A stretch of DNA of 64,000 nt from Janthinobacterium sp. ROICE36 (GCF_002869965.1 NZ_PEBS01000019.1:24232-88231); one strand, 5' to 3'. Counted from the first letter of the stretch, positions 19,286 to 28,414 are shown. The notes: generated by a model not told the origin, from the sequence alone. A program made the numbers and translations.

Positions 19286-20188
19286 ATGAATATCAATTTT
19301 TTCTTTGAAGTGCTGATCGGTGGTCTGCTATCGGGCGTCATGTATGCGCTGGTGGCGATCGGTTTTGTCCTGATCTACAAGGCTTCCGGCGTGTTCAATT
19401 TTGCGCAGGGAGCGATGGTGTTTTTCGCCGCCCTCACCTGCGTCGGCATCATGGACAAATTCGGCCTGTCGCTGTGGCTGGCCATCCCGCTGACGATGCT
19501 CACCATGATCGTCCTGGGCATGGCGATTGAACGGGTGGTCTTGCGCCCGCTCGTCAACCAGCCGGAAATCACGCTGTTCATGGCCACCATCGGCCTGACC
19601 TTTTTCATCGAAGGCCTGGCGCAGTTGATGTGGGGCTCGCAAGTGCACAAGCTGGACCTGCCCATCGAAGACGTGCCGATGCAGTTTTTGATGGACCGCT
19701 TCGACATCAACATCTCGCAGTTCGACCTGATGGCAGCCGGCATCTGCGCGCTGCTGGTGACCTGCCTGGCGCTGCTGTTCTCGAAAACCAAGGTGGGCCG
19801 TGCCCTGCGCGCCGTCGCCGACGACCACCAGGCGGCGCTGGCCGTGGGCATCCCGCTGCAGCGCATCTGGGCCGTGGTGTGGGGCGTGGCGGGCCTGGTG
19901 GCCATGGTGGCCGGCTTGCTGTGGGGCGCCCGCAACGGCGTGCAGTTCGCCCTCACTTTCATCGCCCTCAAAGCCTTGCCGGTGCTGATACTCGGCGGCT
20001 TTACTTCGGTGCCCGGCGCCATCGTCGGTGGCCTGATCATCGGCGCCTCGGAAAAGCTGGCCGAAGTCTACCTGGGCCCCATGGTGGGCGGCGGCATCGA
20101 AGGCTGGTTCCCGTATGTGCTGGCCCTGCTGTTCCTGCTGGTGCGCCCGGAAGGCCTGTTCGGCGAGAAGATCATCCGGCGCATCTGA
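19286..20188 (+). CDS. livH: ABC transporter permease LivH
   Basis: A 300-residue permease with eight or so hydrophobic segments and HAAT-family motifs (LLSGVMYALVAIGFVLIYKASGVFNFAQG; LRAVADDHQAALAVGI as the coupling region). Pairs with LivM to form the channel in the inner membrane. The start follows AAGGGA. An earlier in-frame start would overlap livG and lacks family support. Confidence 0.92.
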   Translation: MNINFFFEVLIGGLLSGVMYALVAIGFVLIYKASGVFNFAQGAMVFFAALTCVGIMDKFGLSLWLAIPLTMLTMIVLGMAIERVVLRPLVNQPEITLFMATIGLTFFIEGLAQLMWGSQVHKLDLPIEDVPMQFLMDRFDINISQFDLMAAGICALLVTCLALLFSKTKVGRALRAVADDHQAALAVGIPLQRIWAVVWGVAGLVAMVAGLLWGARNGVQFALTFIALKALPVLILGGFTSVPGAIVGGLIIGASEKLAEVYLGPMVGGGIEGWFPYVLALLFLLVRPEGLFGEKIIRRI

Positions 20189-20251
20189 CGCCGCACCGCC
20201 GCAGCATGCACACGACGCACAACGCTATCGCTCCATTGCAAAGGACACGCC

Positions 20252-21310
20252 ATGATTTACCGTGAAGCAGGACAATTCAAGACCAGCTACCAGGCTGACA
20301 ACCAGATTTTCCCGATCCGGCAGGACCGCCTGGCGCTGACGGCCACGCTCCTCGTCGCCGTCTTCCTCCTGCCGTATTTTGCCTCGCCCTACATATTGTC
20401 GGCGATCCTGATTCCCTTCCTGATCTTCGCGCTGGCAGCATTGGGCCTGAACATCCTGACCGGTTACGCAGGCCAGCTGTCGCTGGGCACGGCCGCCTTC
20501 ATGGCCGTGGGCGCGTTCGCCTCGTATAACTTCATGGCCCGACTGCCGGGATTGCCGCTGCTGGTGTCGTTCATCCTGGGCGGCCTGTGCGCGGCCATGG
20601 TGGGCATCGCCTTCGGCCTGCCCTCCTTGCGCATCCGCGGCTTCTACCTGGCCGCCTCCACGCTGGCGACGCAGTTTTTTGTCGTCTGGTGCCTGACCAA
20701 GATCCCGTATCTGACCAACTACAGCTCCTCGGGTGTGATCACGGCGCAGAAAATGACCATCCTCGGCTACCAGTTCGACACGCCGCAAAGCAAATACCTT
20801 CTGGTGCTGGCCATCGTTGCCGGCATGGCGCTGCTGGCCAAGAACATGATCCGCTCCAACGTGGGCCGCTCGTGGATGGCCGTGCGCGACATGGACATGG
20901 CGGCCGAAGTGATCGGTTTTCGCCTGATGCGCACCAAGCTGCTGGCCTTCGCCGTCAGCTCGTTTTACTGCGGCGTAGCCGGCGCCCTGTATGCATATGC
21001 CTACCTGGGCACGGTGGAACCGGAAGCGTACAACCTGGACCTGTCCTTCCGCATCCTGTTCATGATCATCATCGGCGGCGTCGGTTCGATCTTGGGTTCC
21101 TTCCTCGGCGCGGCCTTCATCGTGCTGCTGCCCGTCTTCCTGAACACCATCGCGCATGGTCTGGCATTGCCGACCAGCGTGGCCTCGAACCTGGAACTGA
21201 TGGTCTTCGGTGCGCTGATCATCTTCTTCCTGATCGTCGAGCCGCACGGCCTGGCCAGGCTGTGGCAGATCGCCAAGGAAAAGTTGAGACTCTGGCCCTT
21301 CCCCCATTAA
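20252..21310 (+). CDS. livM: ABC transporter permease LivM
   Basis: A 352-residue permease with about nine membrane segments. LivM motifs include FALAALGLNILTGYAGQLSLG, LRIRGFYLAASTLATQFF and WMAVRDMDMAAEVIGFR. The N-terminal extension (YREAGQFKTSYQADNQIFPI) is common in this subgroup found beside acyl-CoA ligases. It should form the heterodimeric channel with LivH. Confidence 0.92.
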   Translation: MIYREAGQFKTSYQADNQIFPIRQDRLALTATLLVAVFLLPYFASPYILSAILIPFLIFALAALGLNILTGYAGQLSLGTAAFMAVGAFASYNFMARLPGLPLLVSFILGGLCAAMVGIAFGLPSLRIRGFYLAASTLATQFFVVWCLTKIPYLTNYSSSGVITAQKMTILGYQFDTPQSKYLLVLAIVAGMALLAKNMIRSNVGRSWMAVRDMDMAAEVIGFRLMRTKLLAFAVSSFYCGVAGALYAYAYLGTVEPEAYNLDLSFRILFMIIIGGVGSILGSFLGAAFIVLLPVFLNTIAHGLALPTSVASNLELMVFGALIIFFLIVEPHGLARLWQIAKEKLRLWPFPH

Positions 21311-21368
21311 GTTTTTGCAGTCGATGTCCGTTCACTTGAATACCAAATAAAACAAGAGGAGACACACA

Positions 21369-22688
21369 ATGAAACACATCAAATCGCTCATGCTGGCCGC
21401 CGCCATCGCCAGTGCCGCACTGACCCTCGCCGGCCCCGCGCAGGCACAGGAGAAGGAACAGTACATCGCCCTGCCGTCCTACCGCGTCGGACCGTATGCG
21501 GCCGGCGGCTCCGGTTTCTACGGCGGCATCATCGACTACTTCAACCTGGTCAACCAGGCCGGCGGCGTCAATGGCGTCAAGATCAGCTGGGAAGAATGCG
21601 AAACCGAATACAACCCGTCGCGCGGCGTCGAATGCTATGAACGCCTGAAAACCAAGCAGGGCGGCGCCACCCTGGTCGAAACCCTCTCCACGGGTGTCGC
21701 CTACGGCATTCTGGACCGCGTGGCACAGGACAAGATCCCCATGACGATGATCGGCTACGGCCGCTCGGATGCTGCCAACGGCAAGGTCTTCCCATATGTC
21801 TATCCACTGATCTCCAGCTACTGGAGCCAGGCCGCCGCCATGATCAAATACCTGGGCGACAAAGACGGCGGTATGGACAAGCTGAAAGGCAAAAAGATCG
21901 TCCACCTGTACCACGATTCGGCCTTCGGCAAGGAGCCGCTGCCCGTGCTCGAAGCGCTGTCGAAACAGTACGGCTTTGAACTGGTGAAAATTCCCGTCGC
22001 GCCGCCTGGCAGCGAACAGCAATCGCAATGGCTGCAAATCCGCCAGGCCAAGCCGGACCACGTGATCCTGTGGGGCTGGGGCGTGATGAACTCTGTTGCC
22101 ATCAAGACGGCGCAGCGCAACGGCTTCCCGCGCGAAAAAATGCTGGGCGTCTGGTGGGCCGGCTCCGAGGAAGACATGATTCCATCGGGCGACGCGGCCA
22201 AGGGCTACACGGCGATGACGTTTAATACGCCGGGCAACTACCCCGTGCTCGACGACATCCGCAAGAAACTCTACGCGTCCGGCAAGGGCAACCTGTCCGA
22301 CCAGTCGCGCATCGGCTCCGTCTACCACATGCGCGGCGTGACGGCCGGCATTCTGTGGGTGGAAGCAATCCGCGTAGCGCAGGAAAAATTCGGCAAGGGC
22401 AAACCGATCACGGGCGAGCAGATGCGCTGGGGCCTGGAAAACCTGAACGTCGACGATGCGCGCCAGAAGGCCGTGGGCGCGCTGGGCATGTTCCCGACCG
22501 TAAAAACCAGCTGCGACGACCACGAAGGCTCGGGCGCCGTGAAAGTGCAGCAGTGGGATGGCAAGAAATGGACCGCCATCACGCCGAAATGGATCGTCGG
22601 CGACAAGGCCCTGGTGCGCAAGCTGGTCGAGGAATCGTCAGGCAAGTACGCCGACGAAAAGAAGATCACGCCGGCGTGCATGAAATAA
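21369..22688 (+). CDS. Periplasmic substrate-binding protein of the Liv-type importer
   Basis: A 439-residue periplasmic-binding-protein type I with a Sec signal peptide (KHIKSLMLAAAIASAALTLAGPAQA, cleavage after AQA near residue 26). The mature start QEKEQYIALPSYRVGPYAAGGSGFYGG differs from classical LivK and belongs to the variant linked to acyl-CoA ligases. GAGGAGA precedes the ATG. A strong stem-loop follows the stop codon, before livF. The ligand is unknown; the context suggests an organic acid. Confidence 0.88.
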   Translation: MKHIKSLMLAAAIASAALTLAGPAQAQEKEQYIALPSYRVGPYAAGGSGFYGGIIDYFNLVNQAGGVNGVKISWEECETEYNPSRGVECYERLKTKQGGATLVETLSTGVAYGILDRVAQDKIPMTMIGYGRSDAANGKVFPYVYPLISSYWSQAAAMIKYLGDKDGGMDKLKGKKIVHLYHDSAFGKEPLPVLEALSKQYGFELVKIPVAPPGSEQQSQWLQIRQAKPDHVILWGWGVMNSVAIKTAQRNGFPREKMLGVWWAGSEEDMIPSGDAAKGYTAMTFNTPGNYPVLDDIRKKLYASGKGNLSDQSRIGSVYHMRGVTAGILWVEAIRVAQEKFGKGKPITGEQMRWGLENLNVDDARQKAVGALGMFPTVKTSCDDHEGSGAVKVQQWDGKKWTAITPKWIVGDKALVRKLVEESSGKYADEKKITPACMK

Positions 22689-22700
22689 GCAACTAGAACC

Positions 22701-22724
22701 GGACCGGCGCCAGCGCGCCGGTCC
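22701..22724 (+). terminator. Intercistronic stem-loop after the Liv binding-protein gene
   Basis: A perfect 10-bp stem GGACCGGCGC / GCGCCGGTCC around CAGC, 12 bp after the stop codon. Only scattered T residues follow, so it is likelier an mRNA-stabilising or partial attenuating structure than a full terminator. Confidence 0.6.
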
Positions 22725-22751
22725 CGTGTTTAACATTTTATAGAAGCAGCC

Positions 22752-23597
22752 ATGACCCACACTGCCACGCAATCCCCGATCCAGCCGGACGCGCCGCCGC
22801 CCTACCTGTCGGTGAACAATATCGAAGTCATCTACGACCACGTGATCCTGGTCCTCAAAGGCGTGTCGCTGCAAGTCCCGCAGGGCAAGATCGTGGCGCT
22901 ATTGGGCGCCAACGGCGCTGGCAAGTCGACCACCCTGAAAACCATCTCGACCCTGCTGCGCGGCGAACGGGGCGACGTCACCAAGGGCGAAGTCCAGTTC
23001 AAAGGTGAGCGCGTGGATCAATTGACGCCGAATGAACTGGTCAAGCGGGGCCTGTCGCAAGTGATGGAAGGCCGCCACTGTTTCGGCCACCTCACCATCG
23101 AGGAAAACCTCTTGACGGGCGCCTACACGCGCAGCCTGTCGCGCAGCGAGCTGAAAGACGCGCTGGAGAAGGTGTATCACTACTTTCCTCGCCTGAAAAC
23201 GCGGCGCGGCAGCCAGGCCGGCTATACCTCGGGCGGCGAACAGCAGATGTGCGCCATCGGCCGCGCGCTGATGGCCAAGCCGTCGATGATTTTACTCGAC
23301 GAACCCTCGATGGGCATCGCGCCGCAGATCGTCGAAGAGATCTTCGGCATCGTCAAGGACTTGAATCACAAGGAAAACGTGTCTTTCCTGCTGGCCGAAC
23401 AGAACACCAACGTGGCGCTGCGCTACGCCGATTTCGGCTACATCCTGGAAAACGGCCGCGTCGTGATGGAAGGGAAAGCCCAGGAACTGGCCAGCAACGA
23501 AGACGTCAAAGAGTTTTATCTGGGCGTCTCCAGCGCCGGGCGCAAGAGCTTCCGCGATATGAAGTTCTACCGCCGCCGCAAGCGCTGGCTGGCCTGA
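22752..23597 (+). CDS. livF: ABC transporter ATPase LivF
   Basis: A 281-residue ATPase: Walker A GANGAGKST, signature SGGEQQMCAIGRALM, Walker B MILLDEPSMGIAP and LLAEQNTNVAL as the LivF-type H-loop region. Second ATPase of the importer. The N-terminal 20 residues (HTATQSPIQPDAPPPYL) are a short proline-rich extension. It completes the transporter set. Confidence 0.92.
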   Translation: MTHTATQSPIQPDAPPPYLSVNNIEVIYDHVILVLKGVSLQVPQGKIVALLGANGAGKSTTLKTISTLLRGERGDVTKGEVQFKGERVDQLTPNELVKRGLSQVMEGRHCFGHLTIEENLLTGAYTRSLSRSELKDALEKVYHYFPRLKTRRGSQAGYTSGGEQQMCAIGRALMAKPSMILLDEPSMGIAPQIVEEIFGIVKDLNHKENVSFLLAEQNTNVALRYADFGYILENGRVVMEGKAQELASNEDVKEFYLGVSSAGRKSFRDMKFYRRRKRWLA

Positions 23598-23612
23598 CGC
23601 AGGAAGCGAGTC

Positions 23613-23972
23613 ATGGACCTGGAACGGGCGAAGCAAGTGTGCCGCGGCTTTCCCGGCGCGACAGAAGACGTCAAATGGAGCAACGTGCTGGCGTTTTGCG
23701 TCGGCGGCAAGATGTTCGCCCTGTGCGGCGCGGAAGCGCACAGCACGCGCGGCATGAGCTTCAAGGTCGATGCGGAACGCTTCCTGGAATTGACGGACCG
23801 CCCCGGCTTCCGCCCGGCGCCCTACCTGGCGCGGGCCAGGTGGGTGCTGGTCGCCAGCCCCGACGCACTCGACGACGGGGCAATGGCGGCCCTGCTGCGC
23901 CGCTCATACAGCCTGATTTTTGCGGGACTGACGAAAAAAATGCAACGTGACATTGGAGAATCTGCAACATGA
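23613..23972 (+). CDS. MmcQ/YjbR family protein
   Basis: A 119-residue protein with the MmcQ/YjbR (CyaY-like fold) pattern: an opening ERAKQVCRGFPGATEDVKW, a middle FCVGGKMFALCG and the closing LRRSYSLIFAGLTKK. Members were labelled DNA-binding on fold grounds; function is unknown. It is embedded between livF (15-bp gap) and the PaaK-like gene (ATGA overlap), so it is surely cotranscribed with the acid uptake/activation cluster. Confidence 0.85.
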   Translation: MDLERAKQVCRGFPGATEDVKWSNVLAFCVGGKMFALCGAEAHSTRGMSFKVDAERFLELTDRPGFRPAPYLARARWVLVASPDALDDGAMAALLRRSYSLIFAGLTKKMQRDIGESAT

Positions 23973-25225
23973 CCGATACGCTCGATAGTCTGGAAGCACG
24001 CGCCCCCGAAGCGCGCGAACGCGAATTGATGGCCGGCCTGCCGCAACTGATCGCGCGCGCGCAGGCAGCACCGGGCTGGGCCCGCATCCTCGAGGGCGTC
24101 AACGCGGCCGACATCACCAGCCGCGCTGCGCTGGCGCAGCTGCCCGTGACACGCAAGTCCGACCTCAAGCAATTGCAGCACGCGCAACTGCCGTTCGGCG
24201 GCTTCAACACGACGCCGAAAAACGCCCTGTCGCGTGTGTTCGTCTCGCCTGGCCCCATCTTCGATCCGGAAGGCCGCGGCCCTGACTGGTGGCGCTTCGC
24301 GCGGCCCATGTATGCAGCCGGCGTACGCGCCGGCGGCTTGCTGCAAAACTGCTTTTCGTATCACTTCACGCCGGCCGCCTTCATGGTCGAAGGGGGCGCC
24401 GCCCGCATCGGCTGCACCGTCATCCCGGCCGGCATCGGCCAGACGGAAATGCAGGTGCAAGCGATGGCCGACCTCAAGCCGGACACGTATATCGGCACGC
24501 CGTCGTTCCTGAAATTGATTATCGAGAAGGCGCGCGAAATGGGCGCAGACATCAGCAGCGTCACCAAGGCCGTGATGGGCGCCGAAGCCTTGCCCGAATC
24601 CTTGCGCAGCTGGTTTGCCGAAAACGGTGTGCCGCACGTATTCCAGACTTATGCTTCGGCCGATATCGGCAGCATCGCCTATGAAACGGCCAGCAATGGC
24701 AAACTCAATCCGGGCATGGTGGTTGACGAAAACGTGCTGCTGGAAATCGTCCATCCGGGCAGCGGCATTCCCGTCGCGCCGGGCGAAGTGGGCGAAGTCG
24801 TCGTGACCGTCTTCAATGCCGACTACCCGCTGATCCGCTTTGCCACGGGCGATTTATCGGCCGTGCTGATGGACGCGCCGGATTCGCCGTGCGGGCGCAC
24901 GAATACGCGCATCCGCGGCTGGATGGGACGCGCCGACCAGACCACCAAGGTGCGCGCCATGTTCGTGCATCCGTCGCAGGTGCATGACATCGCGCGCCGC
25001 CATCCGCAAATCAAAAAGGCGCGGCTGGTGGTATCGGGACGCATGGCCAACGACGAGATGGCCTTGCATTGCGAAGTCGACGATCCGCTTGACACCAGCG
25101 GCACCGAGGCCATCATTGGCTCGATCCGCGAACTGACCAAGCTGCGTGGCGACGTGGTGCTGGTGGCCGTGGGCAGTCTGGCGCAGGACGGCAAGGTCAT
25201 CGACGACATGCGCGATTACAAATAA
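23969..25225 (+). CDS. PaaK-like adenylate-forming protein (phenylacetate-CoA ligase family)
   Basis: A 418-residue protein of PaaK length and C-terminal architecture (VYRHAVVPEI-like region written here as TYIGTPSFLKLIIEKA; RFATGDLSAVL; GRADQTTKVRAMFVHPSQV). The canonical Ser/Thr/Gly-rich phosphate loop (SSGTTG-type) is not present: the equivalent stretch reads VFVSPGPIFDPEG. It may therefore have altered or lost adenylation chemistry, or belong to a subfamily specialised with this transporter. Translationally coupled to the YjbR-like gene. Last gene of the cluster. Confidence 0.78.
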   Translation: MTDTLDSLEARAPEARERELMAGLPQLIARAQAAPGWARILEGVNAADITSRAALAQLPVTRKSDLKQLQHAQLPFGGFNTTPKNALSRVFVSPGPIFDPEGRGPDWWRFARPMYAAGVRAGGLLQNCFSYHFTPAAFMVEGGAARIGCTVIPAGIGQTEMQVQAMADLKPDTYIGTPSFLKLIIEKAREMGADISSVTKAVMGAEALPESLRSWFAENGVPHVFQTYASADIGSIAYETASNGKLNPGMVVDENVLLEIVHPGSGIPVAPGEVGEVVVTVFNADYPLIRFATGDLSAVLMDAPDSPCGRTNTRIRGWMGRADQTTKVRAMFVHPSQVHDIARRHPQIKKARLVVSGRMANDEMALHCEVDDPLDTSGTEAIIGSIRELTKLRGDVVLVAVGSLAQDGKVIDDMRDYK

Positions 25226-25276
25226 GGCCGATTTGCGGGATAATACCGGCATTGACCATCAGCCCCATTCATCGCC

Positions 25277-25870
25277 ATGCAAGAGTCCATGCAAGAATTT
25301 CATCACAACCGTGCCCGTGATCTGATCAAGAACGCGGAACTGCTGTTCGACCAAGATACCGTGCAGGCGTCGATCACGCGCATGGCCGATGTACTCAACA
25401 CGCGCTTCAACGCCGAGGACTCGAAAGAGTTCCCGCTGGTGCTGGGCGTGATGGGCGGCGCCGTCGTATTTACGGGCAACCTGCTGCCGCAACTGAGCTT
25501 CCCGCTCGAATTCGACTACATCCATGTGAGCCGCTACGGCGACGATGACAAGGGCGGCGAAGTGGTGTGGAAGGTCATCCCCCGTTCGAACGTGGCGGGC
25601 CGCACCGTCATCGTGCTCGACGATATTCTCGACGAGGGCGAAACCCTGGCGCACGTCAAGCAGCGTTTGCTGGACATGCGCGCCTCGGAAGTCATCCTGG
25701 CCGTGTTCGCCGACAAGGCCATCGGCAAGAAAAAGCCCGTGCAGGCGGACATCGTCGGCCTGGTGATCCCGAATCGCTTCGTCGTCGGCTTCGGCATGGA
25801 TGCGTATGGCTACTGGCGCAACCTGCCAGGCCTGTGGGCCATCAAGCCCGAGGATTTGAAGCAGGAGTAA
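25277..25870 (+). CDS. hpt: Hypoxanthine-guanine phosphoribosyltransferase
   Basis: A 197-residue purine-salvage enzyme that transfers the phosphoribosyl group of PRPP to hypoxanthine or guanine. The PRPP-binding motif is VIVLDDILDEGETL. GVMGGAVVFTGNLLPQL, the catalytic-loop region and the terminal RNLPGLWAIKPEDL also match the type I family. Starts at ATG 25277. A perfect hairpin follows the stop. Confidence 0.88.
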   Translation: MQESMQEFHHNRARDLIKNAELLFDQDTVQASITRMADVLNTRFNAEDSKEFPLVLGVMGGAVVFTGNLLPQLSFPLEFDYIHVSRYGDDDKGGEVVWKVIPRSNVAGRTVIVLDDILDEGETLAHVKQRLLDMRASEVILAVFADKAIGKKKPVQADIVGLVIPNRFVVGFGMDAYGYWRNLPGLWAIKPEDLKQE

Positions 25871-25879
25871 GGATGGCTC

Positions 25880-25905
25880 GGATGACGCGGCATGCCGCGT
25901 CATCC
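25880..25905. terminator. Perfect palindromic hairpin between convergent hpt and nitronate monooxygenase genes
   Basis: A 26-bp perfect palindrome with arms GGATGACGCGGCA / TGCCGCGTCATCC. No long T run on either strand, but the position between convergent stops suggests bidirectional termination or 3'-end protection. Confidence 0.65.
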
Positions 25906-25918
25906 GGCAGCATCAGCG

Positions 25919-26872
25919 TTACAGCTTCAGACGCGCGCGCGCCGCATCGTATTCGGCCTTCAGGCGCGCCACCATCTCTTCTACGCTTGGCACATCATCC
26001 ATCAAACCCACGCCTTGGCCCGCACCCCAGATGTCGCGCCAGGCCTTGGCGCTACCGGAGCCAAAATTCATCGAACTCTTGTCCGCTTCAGGCAAGGCTT
26101 CCGGATCGAGTCCGGCCGCGACAATCGATTTTTTCAGGTAATTCCCGTGCACGCCCGTAAACAGGTTCGTGTAGACGATGTCCGATGCGGCGGATGCCAC
26201 GATGGCGTCGCGGTAGCCGTCGCTGACGTTCGATTCCTTGGTCGCCAGCCAGCGCGAGCCGATGTAGGCAAAGTCGGCACCCATGGCTTGCGCGGCCAGC
26301 ACGGCATCGCCCGTGGCGATAGAGCCCGACAGCGCCAGCGGACCGTCGAAGAATTTGCGCACTTCGCCCACCAGCGCGAATGGCGACAGGGTGCCCGCGT
26401 GGCCACCGGCGCCACTGGCGACCAGGATCAAGCCATCGACACCCGCCTCCAGCGCCTTTTTCGCGTGGCGGATCGAAATCACGTCATGCAGCACGATGCC
26501 GCCATAGCTGTGGATAGCGTCGAGCATTTCCTTGGGCGGCGCGCGCAGCGAGGAAATGATGATGGGAATCCGGTGTTTCACGCACACTTCCACGTCATGC
26601 GCCAGGCGGTCGTTCGACTGGTGCACGATCTGGTTGACGGCGATCGGCCCCACTTTTTTATCGGGATTGGCGGCCTGGAAGGCGGCCAGCTCGGCCTGCA
26701 GCTCAGTGAGCCAGGTGTCGAGCAATTCGGCGGGACGCGCGTTCAGGGCCGGGAAGGAACCGACGATGCCGGCCTTGCACTGCGCCGCCACAAGGGCCGG
26801 GCCGCTGGCGATGAACATCGGCGAGGCGATAACGGGTAAGGAGAGGTTTTGCAACGCAACAGGCAATGCCAT
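25919..26872 (-). CDS. Nitronate monooxygenase / 2-nitropropane dioxygenase family
   Basis: A 317-residue FMN-dependent TIM-barrel protein. Motifs: PVIASPMFIASGPALVAAQCKAGIVGSFPALN at the start, GLILVASGAGGHAG (flavin phosphate region), LSGSIATGDAVLAAQAMGADFAYIGSRWLAT. The family oxidises alkyl nitronates such as propionate-3-nitronate, although many homologues are enoyl-reductase relatives. ATG 26872 gives the family N-terminus; the ribosome binding site is weak. Convergent with hpt. Confidence 0.85.
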   Translation of the reverse strand: MALPVALQNLSLPVIASPMFIASGPALVAAQCKAGIVGSFPALNARPAELLDTWLTELQAELAAFQAANPDKKVGPIAVNQIVHQSNDRLAHDVEVCVKHRIPIIISSLRAPPKEMLDAIHSYGGIVLHDVISIRHAKKALEAGVDGLILVASGAGGHAGTLSPFALVGEVRKFFDGPLALSGSIATGDAVLAAQAMGADFAYIGSRWLATKESNVSDGYRDAIVASAASDIVYTNLFTGVHGNYLKKSIVAAGLDPEALPEADKSSMNFGSGSAKAWRDIWGAGQGVGLMDDVPSVEEMVARLKAEYDAARARLKL

Positions 26873-26971
26873 GGCGGACTCGCTGGAAAGTTGATCGGGA
26901 TGAAAGACACACTGAACGTTGATTATAGTGCAGAAAAAGTACGGTCGTGCTGAATTTATCACCTATCCGTT

Positions 26972-27895
26972 TCAGCCCTCGTTGAGCAAGTACTCACCCT
27001 CGACGCGCGCCGCTGCTGCCCTGACCAGCTGGGACACGGCCCACTCGGCCAGCGCGGCCGCCTCCTGGCGCAGGAAGCGCCGGTTGGCCTCTTCGAAGAT
27101 GGGCATGCCGCGCAACAGGGCTGGTATTGCGGCGAGGGCGATGCGCTGGCGTTCCAGCAGCAAAAATTTCAGCAGCACTTTCACCGCATTCTGCGCATTG
27201 CGCACGGGGTCCGACGACAGGTAGTCGAGACGCGAATAAGCGCGCTGCAGAGCGCCGACGGCGTCCTGGAAGGGCCGTCCATGGCCAGGAATCACCACGC
27301 GCACGTCCAGGCTGGCGATCAGGTCCAGCGTGGCGCGCGCATCAAGAAAGCCGGAGCCGCCATCGAGTTCGGGGAAGATCACGCCAAAGCCGTTTTCCCA
27401 CAGGGCGTCGGCGGAGATCAGGATGCCCTCGTCAGCGCAGTAAAAAATCAGGGAGTGCGGGTCATGGCCCGGTGCGCCCAGCGCCTGCCAGGCCATGTCG
27501 GCCAACGTCAACGTGTCGCCGGGCGAGACGGTGAAGTCAAAGCCGAAGCGCGGGCATTGCTGGCCCGTGGCCTGGAAACTCAGGGCATCGACATCCCACG
27601 CTCGCACCTTGTCCGCTTCCGACACGGGAATGGCCGTCTGGCAGCCATATTCGGCTTGCAACAGCGCGTTGCCGCCGCAATGGTCGGAGTGCAGATGGGT
27701 GTTGAACAAGCGCTCCAGCGGTCGCCCTTGCAAGCTATGGCGCAGCAAGGCCAGTGTTTGCTGCGCATGCGTGACATAGCCGCTGTCGATCAGGGCAGTG
27801 TCGTCCCGGCCCTGGAACAGGATGTTATTCGACGACAGCCAGCCGCGTTCGAACACCTGCATGGAATCGGGGAACAGCGCTGGCGATCGCGGCAT
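26972..27895 (-). CDS. MBL-fold metallo-hydrolase
   Basis: A 307-residue protein with the metallo-beta-lactamase zinc motif THLHSDHCGG, and further ligands in GAPGHDPHSL, ISADALWENG and VIPGHGRPF. The C-terminal third is helical (lactamase_B-associated type). Hydrolase of unknown substrate. Starts eight bases downstream of the DUF1289 gene stop, so the two form a small operon. ATG 27895 is favoured over an upstream alternative that would overlap that gene. Confidence 0.88.
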   Translation of the reverse strand: MPRSPALFPDSMQVFERGWLSSNNILFQGRDDTALIDSGYVTHAQQTLALLRHSLQGRPLERLFNTHLHSDHCGGNALLQAEYGCQTAIPVSEADKVRAWDVDALSFQATGQQCPRFGFDFTVSPGDTLTLADMAWQALGAPGHDPHSLIFYCADEGILISADALWENGFGVIFPELDGGSGFLDARATLDLIASLDVRVVIPGHGRPFQDAVGALQRAYSRLDYLSSDPVRNAQNAVKVLLKFLLLERQRIALAAIPALLRGMPIFEEANRRFLRQEAAALAEWAVSQLVRAAAARVEGEYLLNEG

Positions 27896-27903
27896 GGGTT
27901 TTC

Positions 27904-28137
27904 TCAGTAGTCGGACTCGAAATCGAGCAGGGATACACGGTCCGGCAATTCGGCCCACACGGCGCGCTTGAAGTCGTCATCCGCCTTGCTCCAGGCGATG
28001 ATCTCGTCGAGCGTGCGCAAGCAGCCTTCGCACAAGCCACTGTTGCGGTTCATCTTGCACAGGCTGACACAGGGCGACGGCACCGGTGACGGCAAGGGGA
28101 GCGGAACGGCTGGCGGAGGTGGGGTAGCGACCATCAT
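27904..28137 (-). CDS. DUF1289 family small protein
   Basis: A 77-residue protein: a proline-rich N-terminus followed by the DUF1289 cysteine pattern PCVSLCKMNRNSGLCEGCLRTLDEI, four cysteines likely to bind metal, then WSKADDDFKRAVWAELPDR. Function unknown. Two adjacent ATGs (28137, 28134) are possible. Lies upstream of the MBL hydrolase in the same operon. Confidence 0.85.
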   Translation of the reverse strand: MMVATPPPPAVPLPLPSPVPSPCVSLCKMNRNSGLCEGCLRTLDEIIAWSKADDDFKRAVWAELPDRVSLLDFESDY

Positions 28138-28336
28138 GGAGCGGCATCGGTAAACGTGAAGGCTTTCATTATGCCGCGAAACCATGCCGGTGAGTCGGCG
28201 GCATCGCCATTCAATGTTTCTGTGAATATATTTTCAAGCGTAAGCATGATTAAAAACCTATCTTTAGAAAATATATTTTGCAACGGATCTCACTCTGCAG
28301 GTGTCCGTCCTACACCCCGATCAGGCCAGATTCTGC

Positions 28337-28391
28337 TTGACTTGAGATATTTCACAACTATACTACCATCCATACAGATGGCAAATGGATG
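28337..28391 (+). promoter_or_regulatory. Sigma-70 promoter with overlapping inverted repeats before the ribbon-helix-helix gene
   Basis: TTGACT (28337-28342) and TATACT (28359-28364) are separated by 16 bp. Immediately downstream lie nested inverted repeats CCATC-N6-GATGG (28366-28381) and CATCCAT/ATGGATG (28367-28391). An operator at +1 fits autorepression by the DNA-binding protein encoded next (inference). The upstream part of this 277-bp gap is AT-rich with an inverted pair TATATTTTC/GAAAATATA. Confidence 0.55.
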
Positions 28392-28414
28392 CCACGGGGA
28401 GTTTTTGGAGACTT

